From contig JANQNW010000023.1 of NCBI GenBank assembly GCA_028279375.1, positions 124,001-188,000 of the forward strand: a stretch of 64,000 nt of DNA. Reading direction: 5' to 3'. Source of the DNA: Phycisphaerales bacterium (lineage in GTDB: Bacteria; Planctomycetota; Phycisphaerae; Phycisphaerales; UBA1924). Positions 27,790-36,707 of the stretch are shown here, piece by piece (within the stretch, counting starts at the first letter, position 1; every line of letters begins with the position of its first letter). The position numbers and the translations under genes were made by a program. Below the pieces are notes generated by a model. That model did not search any database. It saw only the letters and a list, made by a program, of their open reading frames with translations, and was not told where the DNA came from.

Positions 27790-28668
27790 ATGAACGCAAC
27801 CGCGTCCTCACGAGGCGCCACCATCATCGACGGCGCCGCGCTCGCCGAGAAGTACAGGAACGAAGTCGCACAACGCGTCGCCGACCTCCGCGCACGTGAT
27901 GTCGTTGTGCGTCTCGACGCGATTCTCGCGAGCGCGTCGGGAAGCGCCGCTCGCCTCTACGCGGAAAACCAGGGCAAGGCCTGCGCAAAGGTCGGCATCG
28001 ACTACCACCTGCACACGCTCCCGGAGGACGCCTCCTTCGACGACGTCGCCGGGCGCGTCCTTCTCCTCAACAACGATGACATCTCCAGCGCCATCATGGT
28101 GCACATGCCGCTTCCGGAGTCCATCGACCCCTACAGCGTGCAGCGACTCATTGATCCGGCCAAGGACGTCGAGGGCGTCAATCCCGCCAACATCGGCAAC
28201 GTCGTCTACGGCAGATCCTCGCTCGTGCCTTGCACGGCCCTCGCCGCGATGACCATGATCGAATCGACCGGCGTCGAACTGAGGGGCGCCCGCTGCGTCG
28301 TCGTCGGCGCCTCGAACATCGTCGGCAAGCCGCTGGCCGTCCTGCTCATGCAGCGAGAGGCGACCGTCATCTCCTGCAACAAGTTCACGCAGGGAGTCCC
28401 CGAACTCGCACGCGAGGCGGATGTCCTGATCGCCGCCGCCGGCGTGCCCGGGCTCATCACGAAGGACATGGTCAAGCCCGGCGCCGTGGTTGTGGATGTC
28501 GGCACGAATCGAGTTCGCGACGACGCCGGCAAGGCCCGCACTGTTGGCGACGTGGACTTCGACGCCGTCAGCGAAGTCGCCGCTTGGATCTCGCCGGTGC
28601 CCGGAGGCGTCGGACCCATGACCGTCGCCATGCTCCTGAGAAACGTCGTCGAGGCTGCGAATCGCTGA
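27790..28668 (+). CDS. folD: FolD homologue with altered active site
   Basis: 292 residues, the normal length of methylene-tetrahydrofolate dehydrogenase/cyclohydrolase. The Rossmann part is recognisable (VVVGASNIVGKPLAVLLM) and the end keeps SPVPGGVGPMTVAMLLRN. The three residues known as catalytic in the human and E. coli enzymes are all changed: the Lys four residues after the conserved Tyr57 is Gln61 (YAENQGK), the Gln of VQLPLP is His105 (VHMPLP), and the second Asp of DVDG is Glu128 (KDVEG). PCTP is PCTA. It may lack cyclohydrolase activity or use another substrate. Symbol given for homology, not proven function. Confidence 0.85.
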   Translation: MNATASSRGATIIDGAALAEKYRNEVAQRVADLRARDVVVRLDAILASASGSAARLYAENQGKACAKVGIDYHLHTLPEDASFDDVAGRVLLLNNDDISSAIMVHMPLPESIDPYSVQRLIDPAKDVEGVNPANIGNVVYGRSSLVPCTALAAMTMIESTGVELRGARCVVVGASNIVGKPLAVLLMQREATVISCNKFTQGVPELAREADVLIAAAGVPGLITKDMVKPGAVVVDVGTNRVRDDAGKARTVGDVDFDAVSEVAAWISPVPGGVGPMTVAMLLRNVVEAANR

Positions 28669-28729
28669 TCAGGGGCATTCTCGTCCCTGCGACCGGCGTT
28701 CTGCCGATTGACTTACCATGGACTCCGGT

Positions 28730-28758
28730 TTGACTCCCGGGCCCAGGCCCGCTTGAAT
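28730..28758 (+). promoter_or_regulatory. Candidate sigma70-type promoter of tatA
   Basis: TTGACT and TTGAAT separated by 17 bases, 46 bases before the tatA start. The -35 is good, the -10 matches four of six. Predicted by eye. Confidence 0.4.
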
Positions 28759-28803
28759 CACCCGTCGCCGCATATGGTCGCGGCGTCTTCAGAAGGACGC
28801 TCA

Positions 28804-29085
28804 ATGCACACGCTCGCCCTCGGCATGCCAGGTGGCTGGGAATGGCTCATCATCGGCGCCATCGGTCTGCTCCTCTTCGGCAAGCGACTTCCCGAAGTCG
28901 GCCGAGCTCTCGGCCAGGGCATCGTCGAGTTCAAGAAGGGCGTCAAGAGTGTCGAGACCGACATCGACGAGGCCTCCTCCAAGCCGGACAAGCCCGCCTC
29001 CGCCGAGCTCCCGGAATCCGAGAAATGGAGCGAGAGCGAACGCACGATCGCTCAGGGTGAACGCTCGCCCGACGCCTCCTCCTGA
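28804..29085 (+). CDS. tatA: Twin-arginine translocase subunit TatA
   Basis: 93 residues. The start at 28804 has GAAGGA eight bases upstream. It has the TatA pattern: a membrane helix at about residues 10-26 (WEWLIIGAIGLLLFGKRLPE), the FGKRLPEVGRALG hinge and amphipathic helix, then an acidic, Ser/Pro-rich tail. TatA forms the channel for folded exported proteins. No tatB or tatC is next to it. The end overlaps the convergent hypothetical gene by 34 bases. Confidence 0.93.
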   Translation: MHTLALGMPGGWEWLIIGAIGLLLFGKRLPEVGRALGQGIVEFKKGVKSVETDIDEASSKPDKPASAELPESEKWSESERTIAQGERSPDASS

Positions 29086-29669
29086 AGAGCCTCAGCGGAG
29101 TCCAGCAGTATTTCAGCACTCAGTGGATCCGGCGCCCCCAGCAGCGCCTGGCAGTTGTGCAGCAGTGTCTCTGCATAGAGCCGCGCCTCCGGCAGATCTT
29201 CGAGCCGCCACAGCCTGAGAAACACATGCGTCGCCCAGGGCCGATTCGTCGCATTATCCGGCTGCGTGTTCGCAACGTGCCACCGGGCGCAACCCAGCGC
29301 ACGACGCCTCCCCGCATCAGACCCAAGCGATCGCGACACCCGATCAAGCGCATGCAGACCGGAGAGTTCCCGCTCCGTCCAGACCTCCAGCGCCACCGAC
29401 TCATCAAATCGCACAAGCGGTGCAACGCTGTCGTCCTCACTCGATGACAGAACTTCTTCGAGCGTGTGCGCCGCCTTCCCCTGCGCAAGGCCAAGCCAGA
29501 GACGCTCGTCGATCCCAGTGACGTCTCCGACGTCGCTCTCGGACGTCAGCTTCCTGCGCCATGCGGCGAACGCCCTGCAGGGACGCCATGTCTCATCATC
29601 AGCGCCAGCCGAGCGCCCTGCGACACTTCTCAGGTGATCAGCCCATAAACCGGGATCATGTGCACTCAT
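29052..29669 (-). CDS. Conserved-looking protein of unknown function
   Basis: About 205 residues from the ATG at 29669; an ATG at 29747 is possible but would run into the divergent zinc-ribbon gene. No signal peptide or membrane helix. The C-terminal half is helical with a distinctive block (ARWHVANTQPDNATNRPWATHVFL, then EARLYAETLLHNCQALLG), which looks like a conserved family pattern but which I cannot name. Its 3' end overlaps tatA by 34 bases on the opposite strand. Confidence 0.6.
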   Translation of the reverse strand: MSAHDPGLWADHLRSVAGRSAGADDETWRPCRAFAAWRRKLTSESDVGDVTGIDERLWLGLAQGKAAHTLEEVLSSSEDDSVAPLVRFDESVALEVWTERELSGLHALDRVSRSLGSDAGRRRALGCARWHVANTQPDNATNRPWATHVFLRLWRLEDLPEARLYAETLLHNCQALLGAPDPLSAEILLDSAEALQEEASGERSP

Positions 29670-29745
29670 CGTTTTTCCATTATCGGGAGAGCGCGGCGCA
29701 TCAACAACGGCCTTGCATTCCGTTTGGACGTGATATTCTGATTGC

Positions 29746-30102
29746 ATGAGCTTTCCGGGTCAGGTCGTTCCGGACAGGTACACACGAAAAGTGTGTCCCT
29801 GCTGTGGGTACGACGGCACAGAGCTCCAGTCCGATCTGTCGCCGCAGATCTACAGCTGCCCCTCGTGCCACTCAGACCTCTACGCCCGACCGGCGCGAAG
29901 CTATGCGGAGATGGAAGGTCTGTTCGACGATCGCCGTTCGATCACGATCGATCGCCTCTCGCGTCTCCTTCAAACGACGCCCGAAACGCCGAGCCAGCCG
30001 CAGAAACGCCTCACAAGAGGCCTTGCTCTCTGCATGGCCACCGTCTGCATGAGCACCGCGATGATGACGCTGCTCATTGCCTTCGTGCTCGGGCGCATCT
30101 AG
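29746..30102 (+). CDS. Small zinc-ribbon protein with C-terminal membrane helix
   Basis: 118 residues. Two Cys pairs, CPCCGYDG and CPSCHSD, 22 residues apart, should form a zinc ribbon at residues 17-42. A basic middle part is followed by a hydrophobic helix at about 93-115 (LALCMATVCMSTAMMTLLIAFVLG), so the ribbon probably faces the cytoplasm. The ATG is 30 bases after the TATTCT of a possible -10 box, and no Shine-Dalgarno site is seen. Function unknown. Confidence 0.7.
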   Translation: MSFPGQVVPDRYTRKVCPCCGYDGTELQSDLSPQIYSCPSCHSDLYARPARSYAEMEGLFDDRRSITIDRLSRLLQTTPETPSQPQKRLTRGLALCMATVCMSTAMMTLLIAFVLGRI

Positions 30103-30220
30103 AGCCCGACCGCCATCGCCAACCATCTTGGTGCCTCGGGCTCAGGCCCCCTATGCTGTCCCCCCGCGAGATCGCCTTCACGTGGAACCGAAGGCGGCTC
30201 CGTCGATCGAAGGGACACCA

Positions 30221-31645
30221 ATGTCAGTTGAATCCGTTGTCGCTCACCTCAAGGAGCGTGAGCAGGACGCCGTCGGGCGTCTGGTCGAGTGGCTGAGCAT
30301 CCCGAGCATCGGAACCGATCCCGAGTTCAACGCAGAGACGCGCCGCGCCGCAGAATGGGCGCGCGATCGCCTCCGCGAGATCGGTGTCGATTCCGAGCTC
30401 CACGAGACTGGCAGCGCGGCAAAACCCGGCCATCCAATCGTCTGGGCACACCATCCCGGTCCGGATTCCTACGACGGCCCGCACGTGCTCTTCTATGGCC
30501 ACTACGACGTGCAGCCGCCTGATCCGATCGAACTCTGGGAGAGTCCGCCATTCGAGCCCGCGCTGCACCCGGCAATTCCCGACGGCCCTGGTGAACGCGT
30601 CGTCGCGCGCGGCGCCGTCGATGACAAGGGACAGGTCGCGACGTTCCTTGAAGCGCTCCGCGCATGGAAGGAAGCGCACGGCGAAGTCCCGTTCAAGGTC
30701 TCCATCCTCATCGAAGGCGAAGAAGAGTCCGGCAGCGCCAACCTGACGCAGTACCTCCACGACAACGCCGACACGCTCAGGCAGGCGGACTTCTGCCTCA
30801 TCTCAGACACCGGCATGCTCGGACGCGGCAAACCCGCCATCACCTACGGCGTGCGCGGCCTCGTCTACACCGAAGTCATTCTGCACGCAGCTGATCAGGA
30901 TCTGCACTCCGGTCTCTGGGGAGGCCGTTGCCCCAATCCGATCAGCGAACTCACAAGGGTTCTGAGCCGCCTCTGGGACGAGGATCGGCGCGTCACACTC
31001 CCAGGTTTCTACGACGGTGTCGGTCAACTGCCGCAGACGCAGCGCGACGCCTGGAACAACCTTGGAATTGACTCCCTCGCATCGCTCGCTGAGATCGGTC
31101 TCGGTCCGGAAGCCAACGTCGGGGAGGACGGATTCTCCGCTGTCGAGCGCGAATGGGCGCGACCGACCTGCGATGTCAACGGCATCTGGGGCGGCTACCA
31201 GGGCGCCGGCGCCAAGACGGTCATTCCCGCGTACGCCGGCGCCAAGGTCAGCTTCCGCCTTGTGGACGATCAGGATCCGGCCGTCATCGTCGAGACGTTC
31301 CGCAGGTGGCTCGACGAGCACACGCCGCCGGGTTGCCGCTGGGAATTCCACGACCACTCCGGAGGCCCGCCCGCCACCGCCGACATCAATGCCCGCTACG
31401 TCCAGTCCGCCCTGCGCGCGCTCAAGCTCGCCGGCGGCGTCGAGCCCGCGCTTATTAAGAGCGGAGGCTCGATCCCGGTCGTCGGCCTGCTCAAGTCGAT
31501 TCTCGATCTCGACACGGTGCTCATGGGCTTCGGCCTCGAGGACGACCGCGTCCATTCGCCGAACGAGAAGTTCGAACTCGACTGCTTCCGCCTGGGCATG
31601 AACTCCCACGCGCGCCTCATTGCGGAATTCGCGGGCCTCGAGTGA
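30221..31645 (+). CDS. M20-family dipeptidase
   Basis: 474 residues. A two-zinc peptidase of the PepV/CNDP-like group. Metal ligands are in YGHYDVQPPD (His and Asp), GAVDDKGQ (bridging Asp), EGEEESGS (catalytic Glu then metal Glu), SDTGML (Asp) and the late HSPNEKF (His). The dimerisation lid domain lies in between (about residues 205-370). It hydrolyses dipeptides or acylated amino acids in the cytoplasm. Convergent with trpC, three bases apart. Confidence 0.93.
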   Translation: MSVESVVAHLKEREQDAVGRLVEWLSIPSIGTDPEFNAETRRAAEWARDRLREIGVDSELHETGSAAKPGHPIVWAHHPGPDSYDGPHVLFYGHYDVQPPDPIELWESPPFEPALHPAIPDGPGERVVARGAVDDKGQVATFLEALRAWKEAHGEVPFKVSILIEGEEESGSANLTQYLHDNADTLRQADFCLISDTGMLGRGKPAITYGVRGLVYTEVILHAADQDLHSGLWGGRCPNPISELTRVLSRLWDEDRRVTLPGFYDGVGQLPQTQRDAWNNLGIDSLASLAEIGLGPEANVGEDGFSAVEREWARPTCDVNGIWGGYQGAGAKTVIPAYAGAKVSFRLVDDQDPAVIVETFRRWLDEHTPPGCRWEFHDHSGGPPATADINARYVQSALRALKLAGGVEPALIKSGGSIPVVGLLKSILDLDTVLMGFGLEDDRVHSPNEKFELDCFRLGMNSHARLIAEFAGLE

Positions 31646-31648
31646 CCG

Positions 31649-32476
31649 CTACTTCGGCTCGTGATTGAGCAGTCGCGCGAGCGCCGCGCCCGGATCTTCC
31701 TCGCGCATCAGCGACTCACCCACCAGCACCGTGCGCACGTCGCTTGAGCGAAGACGCTCGAGATCCTCGTATTCGCGAATCCCCGATTCGCTCACGAGAA
31801 TCCGCGGGTCGTCCACGAAGTCGACGAGACGCAGCGTGTGATTGATGTCCGTCGTCATCGTCGAGAGATCGCGATTGTTGATCCCCAGCAGCATGTAACT
31901 GCGCGCCGGAAAACTCACGTGCGGGCGCACCTTCAGCAGACTCTCCATCGAGTGCGCCTCGACGAGCGCCGTCAGTTGCAGCTCGCGCGAAAGAATCAGC
32001 AGATCGACCAGCAGACTCTCATTCAGGCACTCGGCGATGAGCAGCACGGCGTCGGCGCCAGCTGCCCGCGACTCCCACACCTGCCACGGGTGAATGATGA
32101 AGTCCTTGCGAAGCACCGGCAGCGACACCTCATCGCGAATCGCGTGGATGTACTCGAGCTTGCCGCCGAAGTACCGCTCATCCGTCAGGCATGAGATCGC
32201 CGCGGCGCCATTCGCCTCGTAGCGCTTCGCGATCGGGACCGGATCGAAGGCGCCGTCATACTCCGGGCGGATCAACCCCGCCGAAGGACTCCGCCGCTTG
32301 ATCTCCGCGATCACGCTCGTGTGATGCCCATGCTCATGGCGCGTGACGGCGCTGAAGAAGTTCCGGGGCCGCCCCAATTCCTCGATCCGCTCCTTGAACT
32401 CGTCGATCGAGGTCTCCGCGCGCCGCGACTCGACTTCCTCGCGCTTGTGCGCGATGATCTCGTCGAGTGTGGCCAT
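31649..32476 (-). CDS. trpC: Indole-3-glycerol phosphate synthase
   Basis: 275 residues from MATLDEII; an ATG at 32518 would add 14 residues and share bases with the divergent CPBP gene. It is the fifth step of tryptophan synthesis. The TIM barrel shows SVIAEIKRRSPSAG (catalytic Lys), CLTDERYFGGKLEYI, LPVLRKDFIIHPWQV (catalytic Lys), LLIAECLN, ALVEAHS, LLGINNRDL and VSESGI. No other trp synthesis gene is adjacent, but trpS lies about 1 kb away on the other strand. Confidence 0.95.
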   Translation of the reverse strand: MATLDEIIAHKREEVESRRAETSIDEFKERIEELGRPRNFFSAVTRHEHGHHTSVIAEIKRRSPSAGLIRPEYDGAFDPVPIAKRYEANGAAAISCLTDERYFGGKLEYIHAIRDEVSLPVLRKDFIIHPWQVWESRAAGADAVLLIAECLNESLLVDLLILSRELQLTALVEAHSMESLLKVRPHVSFPARSYMLLGINNRDLSTMTTDINHTLRLVDFVDDPRILVSESGIREYEDLERLRSSDVRTVLVGESLMREEDPGAALARLLNHEPK

Positions 32477-32516
32477 CGGTTGGCCGCCGTCGCCGGTATG
32501 GTCAGCGGGAGTGTTC

Positions 32517-33497
32517 ATGCGGGGTCTCGAACCGATATCGGCTGCGCTGCACGCCGGCGCTGCGACAATCCCGGCGCGGTCGGACGTTCTAGCAGCAACG
32601 CCCGCCGCTGGCGAGCCCTCCGGCGTCGCAAACCAGCCTTTCGACCCCGTCGACTTCGTCCTGCCCCTCTTCCTCGTCCTCGCCGCCGTCACCTGCCTCA
32701 TGACCCTCTGGCGACGCGGCGTCCTCGCCCGGAAGCTCGATCCCACCCCGCGCCGCGACGTCTCCTCTCTCGAGTGGCCCGGCTGGCTCGCCGCCGGACT
32801 CGTCATCTATCTCACGCCAGGCCTCGTCGGCGCCGTCGTCCAGTCATTCGTCGAGACGCAGAACGCCGGCGCCGATCCCCTCCGCCTGATCACCTTCCAC
32901 CTCATCGGCGACGTCGTCGCCATCGCGATCCTCATCGCCATGGCCATCTTCATGAAGGGCGCCCTCGCCCGCGCCGGCTTCGTGATGAATCACAAGGACC
33001 TCCTCCGGGCGCTCGGCGCCTTCCTCCTCATCTACCCGATCGTCTGGCTCACGCAGTTCATCTCCCACCTCGCGGCACGCGCCATCAGCCTCCTCACCGA
33101 CTCCGAAAGCCCCGAGCAGGTCGCCCATGACACGCTCCGCCTCCTCGTCGATTCCGACAAGGACATCTGGTGGTGGGGGACCATCGTCACCGTCACGATC
33201 GGCGCTCCCGTCATCGAAGAAGTCGTCTACCGAGGATTCCTCCAGACCGCATTCGTGCGCGTCTTCGGCGTCTCCTGGATGGCGATCCTTCTCACCAGCG
33301 CCATCTTCGCCGGCGCGCACATGACCGCCGCAGAGCCCCACGCGCTCATCGGGCTCTTCGTCCTCTCCGTTGCGCTCGGCATCGCCTTTGAGCGCACTGG
33401 CAGGCTCGGCGTCGTCATCGGTGTCCACGCCATCTTCAACATCTGGAACATCATCATGGCGCTCACCTGGGGCGACCCCGGGCTCGCCTCCATGTGA
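32517..33497 (+). CDS. CPBP-family intramembrane glutamic protease
   Basis: 326 residues with about seven or eight membrane helices. The CPBP (Abi/Rce1-like) motifs are present: EEVVYRGFLQ (two Glu and Arg) near residue 238, FAGAHM with its His near 268, and HAIFNIWN with His and Asn near 307. Members cleave prenylated or signal-like peptides in the membrane, and some protect against self-made bacteriocins. The ATG shares a CATG with a possible start of the divergent trpC. Substrate unknown. Confidence 0.88.
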   Translation: MRGLEPISAALHAGAATIPARSDVLAATPAAGEPSGVANQPFDPVDFVLPLFLVLAAVTCLMTLWRRGVLARKLDPTPRRDVSSLEWPGWLAAGLVIYLTPGLVGAVVQSFVETQNAGADPLRLITFHLIGDVVAIAILIAMAIFMKGALARAGFVMNHKDLLRALGAFLLIYPIVWLTQFISHLAARAISLLTDSESPEQVAHDTLRLLVDSDKDIWWWGTIVTVTIGAPVIEEVVYRGFLQTAFVRVFGVSWMAILLTSAIFAGAHMTAAEPHALIGLFVLSVALGIAFERTGRLGVVIGVHAIFNIWNIIMALTWGDPGLASM

Positions 33498-33531
33498 CGA
33501 GCAGGGGGGACCCCGCTAGCCTGTGCCGCCT

Positions 33532-34620
33532 ATGAGTGACTCAGCAACCGCAACCCGTCCGCGCGTCCTCACCGGAGACACGCCCACCGGCCGCCTCCAC
33601 CTGGGTCACTGGGTCGGCAGCATCGAGAATCGCCTGGAGCTGCAGGAAGACCACGACTGCTTCTTCCTCCTCGCCAATATGCACGCCTTCACCACGCGAT
33701 CCGAGGACGCCGACGAAATCCGCGCCGACACCCTCGAGATCGTCCGCGACTGGCTCGCCGCAGGCATCGATCCCAACCGTTCCTGCGTCGTTCTCCAGAC
33801 CGAAGTCCCCGCCATCGCCGAGCTCACGTGGTTCTTCGCGATGCTCGTGCCCTTCAATCGCGTCATGCGCAATCCCACGCTCAAGACGGAGATCGACTCC
33901 AAGGGCCTGGGCGACAAGTACTCCTTCGGCTTCCCCATGTACGCCGTCGGCCAGTGCGCCGACATCCTCGCCTTCCGCCCCGTCTACGTGCCCGTCGGCG
34001 AGGACCAGGTCGCGCACATCGAGATGTGCCGCGAGATCGCGCGCAAGTTCAACCAGGTCTTCTGCGGCGTCGATCCCAAGACCGAAGACGAAGACTACGA
34101 AGCCGCCGGCGGCGTATTCCCCATCCCACAGGCCAAGGTCGGACGCGTCGCGCGCCTCGTCGGCTGCGACGGCAAGCAGAAGATGAGCAAGTCACTCAAC
34201 AACGCCATCTTCCTCTCCGACACGCCCAAGCAGGTCAAGAAGAAGATGGGCAAGATCTACACCGGCCGACAGTCCCCCGATGAGCCCGGCGTGATCGAAG
34301 GCAATCCGCTCTTCCAGTATGTGGACGCCTTTATTCACGACGAAGAGCGCGTCGCCGAACTCAAGCGCCGCTACGAAGCCGGCGACAACCTCGGCGACGG
34401 CCACGTTAAGGTCGAAGTCGCCGACGCCATCAACGAACTTCTCGAGCCCATGCGCCAGCGCCGCGCCGAATACGAAGGCCCCGACGGCGACGACCTCGTC
34501 ATCGACATCATCCGCGAGGGCACGAAGCGGGCGAACGACCTCGCCGAGGAGACCCTCTGGAAGGCGAAGGAGGCAATGCATCTGGACTTCTTCCCGCGCG
34601 ATCTGGGCCTCGGAAGCTGA
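33532..34620 (+). CDS. trpS: Tryptophanyl-tRNA synthetase
   Basis: 362 residues. Class I aminoacyl-tRNA synthetase charging tRNA-Trp. The HIGH-type motif is PTGRLHLGHWVGS near residue 18, and the KMSKS loop is KQKMSKSLNN near residue 217. PVGEDQVAHIEMCREIARKFN is the usual Trp-binding region. A tRNA-Ile gene follows 63 bases downstream with its own promoter. Confidence 0.97.
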   Translation: MSDSATATRPRVLTGDTPTGRLHLGHWVGSIENRLELQEDHDCFFLLANMHAFTTRSEDADEIRADTLEIVRDWLAAGIDPNRSCVVLQTEVPAIAELTWFFAMLVPFNRVMRNPTLKTEIDSKGLGDKYSFGFPMYAVGQCADILAFRPVYVPVGEDQVAHIEMCREIARKFNQVFCGVDPKTEDEDYEAAGGVFPIPQAKVGRVARLVGCDGKQKMSKSLNNAIFLSDTPKQVKKKMGKIYTGRQSPDEPGVIEGNPLFQYVDAFIHDEERVAELKRRYEAGDNLGDGHVKVEVADAINELLEPMRQRRAEYEGPDGDDLVIDIIREGTKRANDLAEETLWKAKEAMHLDFFPRDLGLGS

Positions 34621-34634
34621 CACCGCCGGATGCG

Positions 34635-34663
34635 TTGACGAACGATGGCCCCGGGCCTAACCT
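34635..34663 (+). promoter_or_regulatory. Promoter of tRNA-Ile
   Basis: TTGACG, a 17-base spacer, and TAACCT, ending 20 bases before the mature tRNA 5' end. Good -35, fair -10. Confidence 0.65.
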
Positions 34664-34683
34664 GCCCGGCCAGTCAGAAAAGC

Positions 34684-34757
<74 letters not shown>

Positions 34758-34766
34758 TTGATGAAG

Positions 34767-34794
34767 CCCCTCGCGATTTCGCGGGGGGTGTTTT
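34767..34794 (+). terminator. Intrinsic terminator after tRNA-Ile
   Basis: The stem CCCCTCGCG...CGCGGGGGG (one T-G pair, small A/T loop) is followed by TGTTTT. It lies nine bases after the tRNA and just before the stop of the convergent GIY-YIG-like gene. Confidence 0.85.
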
Positions 34795-34800
34795 CGTGCG

Positions 34801-35382
34801 CTAGGCGCTGGCGTGAGCTTCCTGTCGCGCCTTCTTCCTGAGCGCCTTCAGCGTCGCCGCGTACGGATGTTCCTTATTGCCTTTGACATTGAGCGGCAGC
34901 GTCAGACGCTCAAGGGCCATCTCCTCCACATCCCACGGCGACTCATGCGTTAGCCAACTCACACGCGCGTGCTCGAACATCCACGACGTCAACTTCGCCT
35001 CATCCGCCCCGAGCCAGATCTTCGACGTCGAGTTCTTCACCGGTTGGAACTTCCAGCCCTCGGCCTCCATGAGCAGACAACCAAGCGTCCGCCGAAGCGT
35101 CGATCGCGCGGCCGACTTGCCCAAGTGCTCTCCAAGAATCCGTTTCCGAAGCGTGCGCTTGGACTTCGACGACTTGCTCGGACAGATCCCGACGTAGAGC
35201 AGTGACATGCCGTCGCGCTCGAAGACGCCATCGATCGGCGCGCACCCGACCGGCCCGTCGAACCACCACGCGTACACACCCGGCGCTGCCGGCGGCTCCT
35301 TCTTCGATCCCTCGAACTCAGCCGGACGCCAGATCCGAGCCCTCTCGACAAGCGCCCACAAATCCCTTGATGTGGCGGCCAT
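34801..35382 (-). CDS. GIY-YIG-like nuclease domain protein
   Basis: 193 residues, one small domain. APGVYAWWF stands in the GIY place and LLYVGICP in the YIG place, then RKRILGEH (catalytic Arg region), and late EEMALERLTLPLNVKGN carrying the family Glu and Asn. Such domains cut DNA in repair, restriction or homing enzymes. It sits tail to tail with a tRNA gene, a common landing site for mobile DNA, but no integrase or repeat is next to it. Role unknown: repair or defence are both possible. Confidence 0.68.
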   Translation of the reverse strand: MAATSRDLWALVERARIWRPAEFEGSKKEPPAAPGVYAWWFDGPVGCAPIDGVFERDGMSLLYVGICPSKSSKSKRTLRKRILGEHLGKSAARSTLRRTLGCLLMEAEGWKFQPVKNSTSKIWLGADEAKLTSWMFEHARVSWLTHESPWDVEEMALERLTLPLNVKGNKEHPYAATLKALRKKARQEAHASA

Positions 35383-35450
35383 CCCTGTAGACTACTCGCC
35401 CGCGGTCGCATTCCCGATCAGCTCCGATCATTCCGGCGAGACCGTCCCCG

Positions 35451-36707
35451 ATGACACCCCACGCCCACCACGAACGCCTCCACTCCATGGACGCGCTCCG
35501 CGCCGTCGCCATGCTCCTCGGCATCGTCCTCCACGGCCAGATGGCCTACATGGCCAACGTCTGGCCCGTCTGGCCCGCCGACGACCCCTCCGGAAACATC
35601 ATCTTCGACTTCTCATTCCACCTCATCCATCTCTTCAGGATGGAGACCTTCTTCATGATGGCCGGCGTCTTCGCCTGCCTCCTCTACGCCAAGTACGGCG
35701 CCCGCACCGTCCTCCTGCATCGCATGAAGCGCATTGCGCTGCCGCTCTTCATCGGGCTCTTCACCGTCGGCCCGCTCTGCTGGTTCGTCTTCGCGCTCGG
35801 ATACAACATCCGCGCGCCCGAGGAGGAACAGGTCTCAGTCGCGCTCCTCATGCTCGGCGCCCCCTTCGGCCCTTGGGCCGACGGCGTCGTCCTCTACCAC
35901 CTCTGGTTCCTCTATCACCTGATGATTCTCTACTTCGGCGCGCTCGCCATCGCCGCGCTCGCGACGCGCATCGCCCCCATCGGCAAACTCGCGCACCTGG
36001 CCAACGACACGCTCGCATGGATGATCGAGCGCCATCTCCTCGCGCCCGTCCTCGCCGGCGGCGCCTTCATCGCGCTCCTGTTCCAGCAGGGGGGAATCGG
36101 TGGCGACATTGGCGTCGATACGACCGCCAGTGTCTACCCCGTGCCCTTCCGCGTCATTCTCTACTACTCCGTCTTCTTCGGCGCCGGCTGGATCCTCTAT
36201 CGAAAGCGATCGCTCCTCGACACACTCTCGAAGTCCTGGTGGGTGCACCTCACAATCGCGGCGATTTTCTTTGGCCCCCGAATGATGCTTCTGGTGCGTT
36301 CAGTCGAGACGGGCGGCGACGGTGTGCTCCTGGCCGGACGCGCAGTCAACGCTGTCACCACGGCCTGCCTCGTCGTCGGATTCACCGGCATGTTCCTCCG
36401 ACTCCTCGATCGACCAAGCCGGACGATGCGCTACATCTCAGACTCCGCCTACTGGCTCTACATCGCGCACCTGCCGCTTGTGCTGCTCATCAACTTCGCG
36501 CTGCTCGATGTCGAACTCGGCGCCATTCCCAAGTTCCTCATCGTCTTCGTCGTCAGTTCCGCGCTCCTCCTCGGCAGCTATCACCTCTTCATCCGCTACA
36601 CGCCCATCGGCACGCTCCTCAACGGCAAGCGCACCCGAGGCGAACTCCGCGCCCAGACGGCGACCACCCGGCCCGATCCCCTCCCGGCCGGCGCGGCAGT
36701 CGAATAG
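35451..36707 (+). CDS. Acyltransferase family 3 membrane protein (OpgC-like)
   Basis: 418 residues, about ten membrane helices. The N-terminal HSMDALRAVAMLLGIVLHGQ holds the conserved Arg/Asp and catalytic His of the family, METFFMMAGVFACLLYAKYG is helix 2-3, and the late YISDSAYWLYIAHLPLVLLI is typical of the glucan succinylase OpgC/MdoC. It probably adds acyl groups to an exported glycan or lipid. The C-terminal 30 residues are a polar tail. The start ATG lacks a clear Shine-Dalgarno site. Confidence 0.9.
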   Translation: MTPHAHHERLHSMDALRAVAMLLGIVLHGQMAYMANVWPVWPADDPSGNIIFDFSFHLIHLFRMETFFMMAGVFACLLYAKYGARTVLLHRMKRIALPLFIGLFTVGPLCWFVFALGYNIRAPEEEQVSVALLMLGAPFGPWADGVVLYHLWFLYHLMILYFGALAIAALATRIAPIGKLAHLANDTLAWMIERHLLAPVLAGGAFIALLFQQGGIGGDIGVDTTASVYPVPFRVILYYSVFFGAGWILYRKRSLLDTLSKSWWVHLTIAAIFFGPRMMLLVRSVETGGDGVLLAGRAVNAVTTACLVVGFTGMFLRLLDRPSRTMRYISDSAYWLYIAHLPLVLLINFALLDVELGAIPKFLIVFVVSSALLLGSYHLFIRYTPIGTLLNGKRTRGELRAQTATTRPDPLPAGAAVE

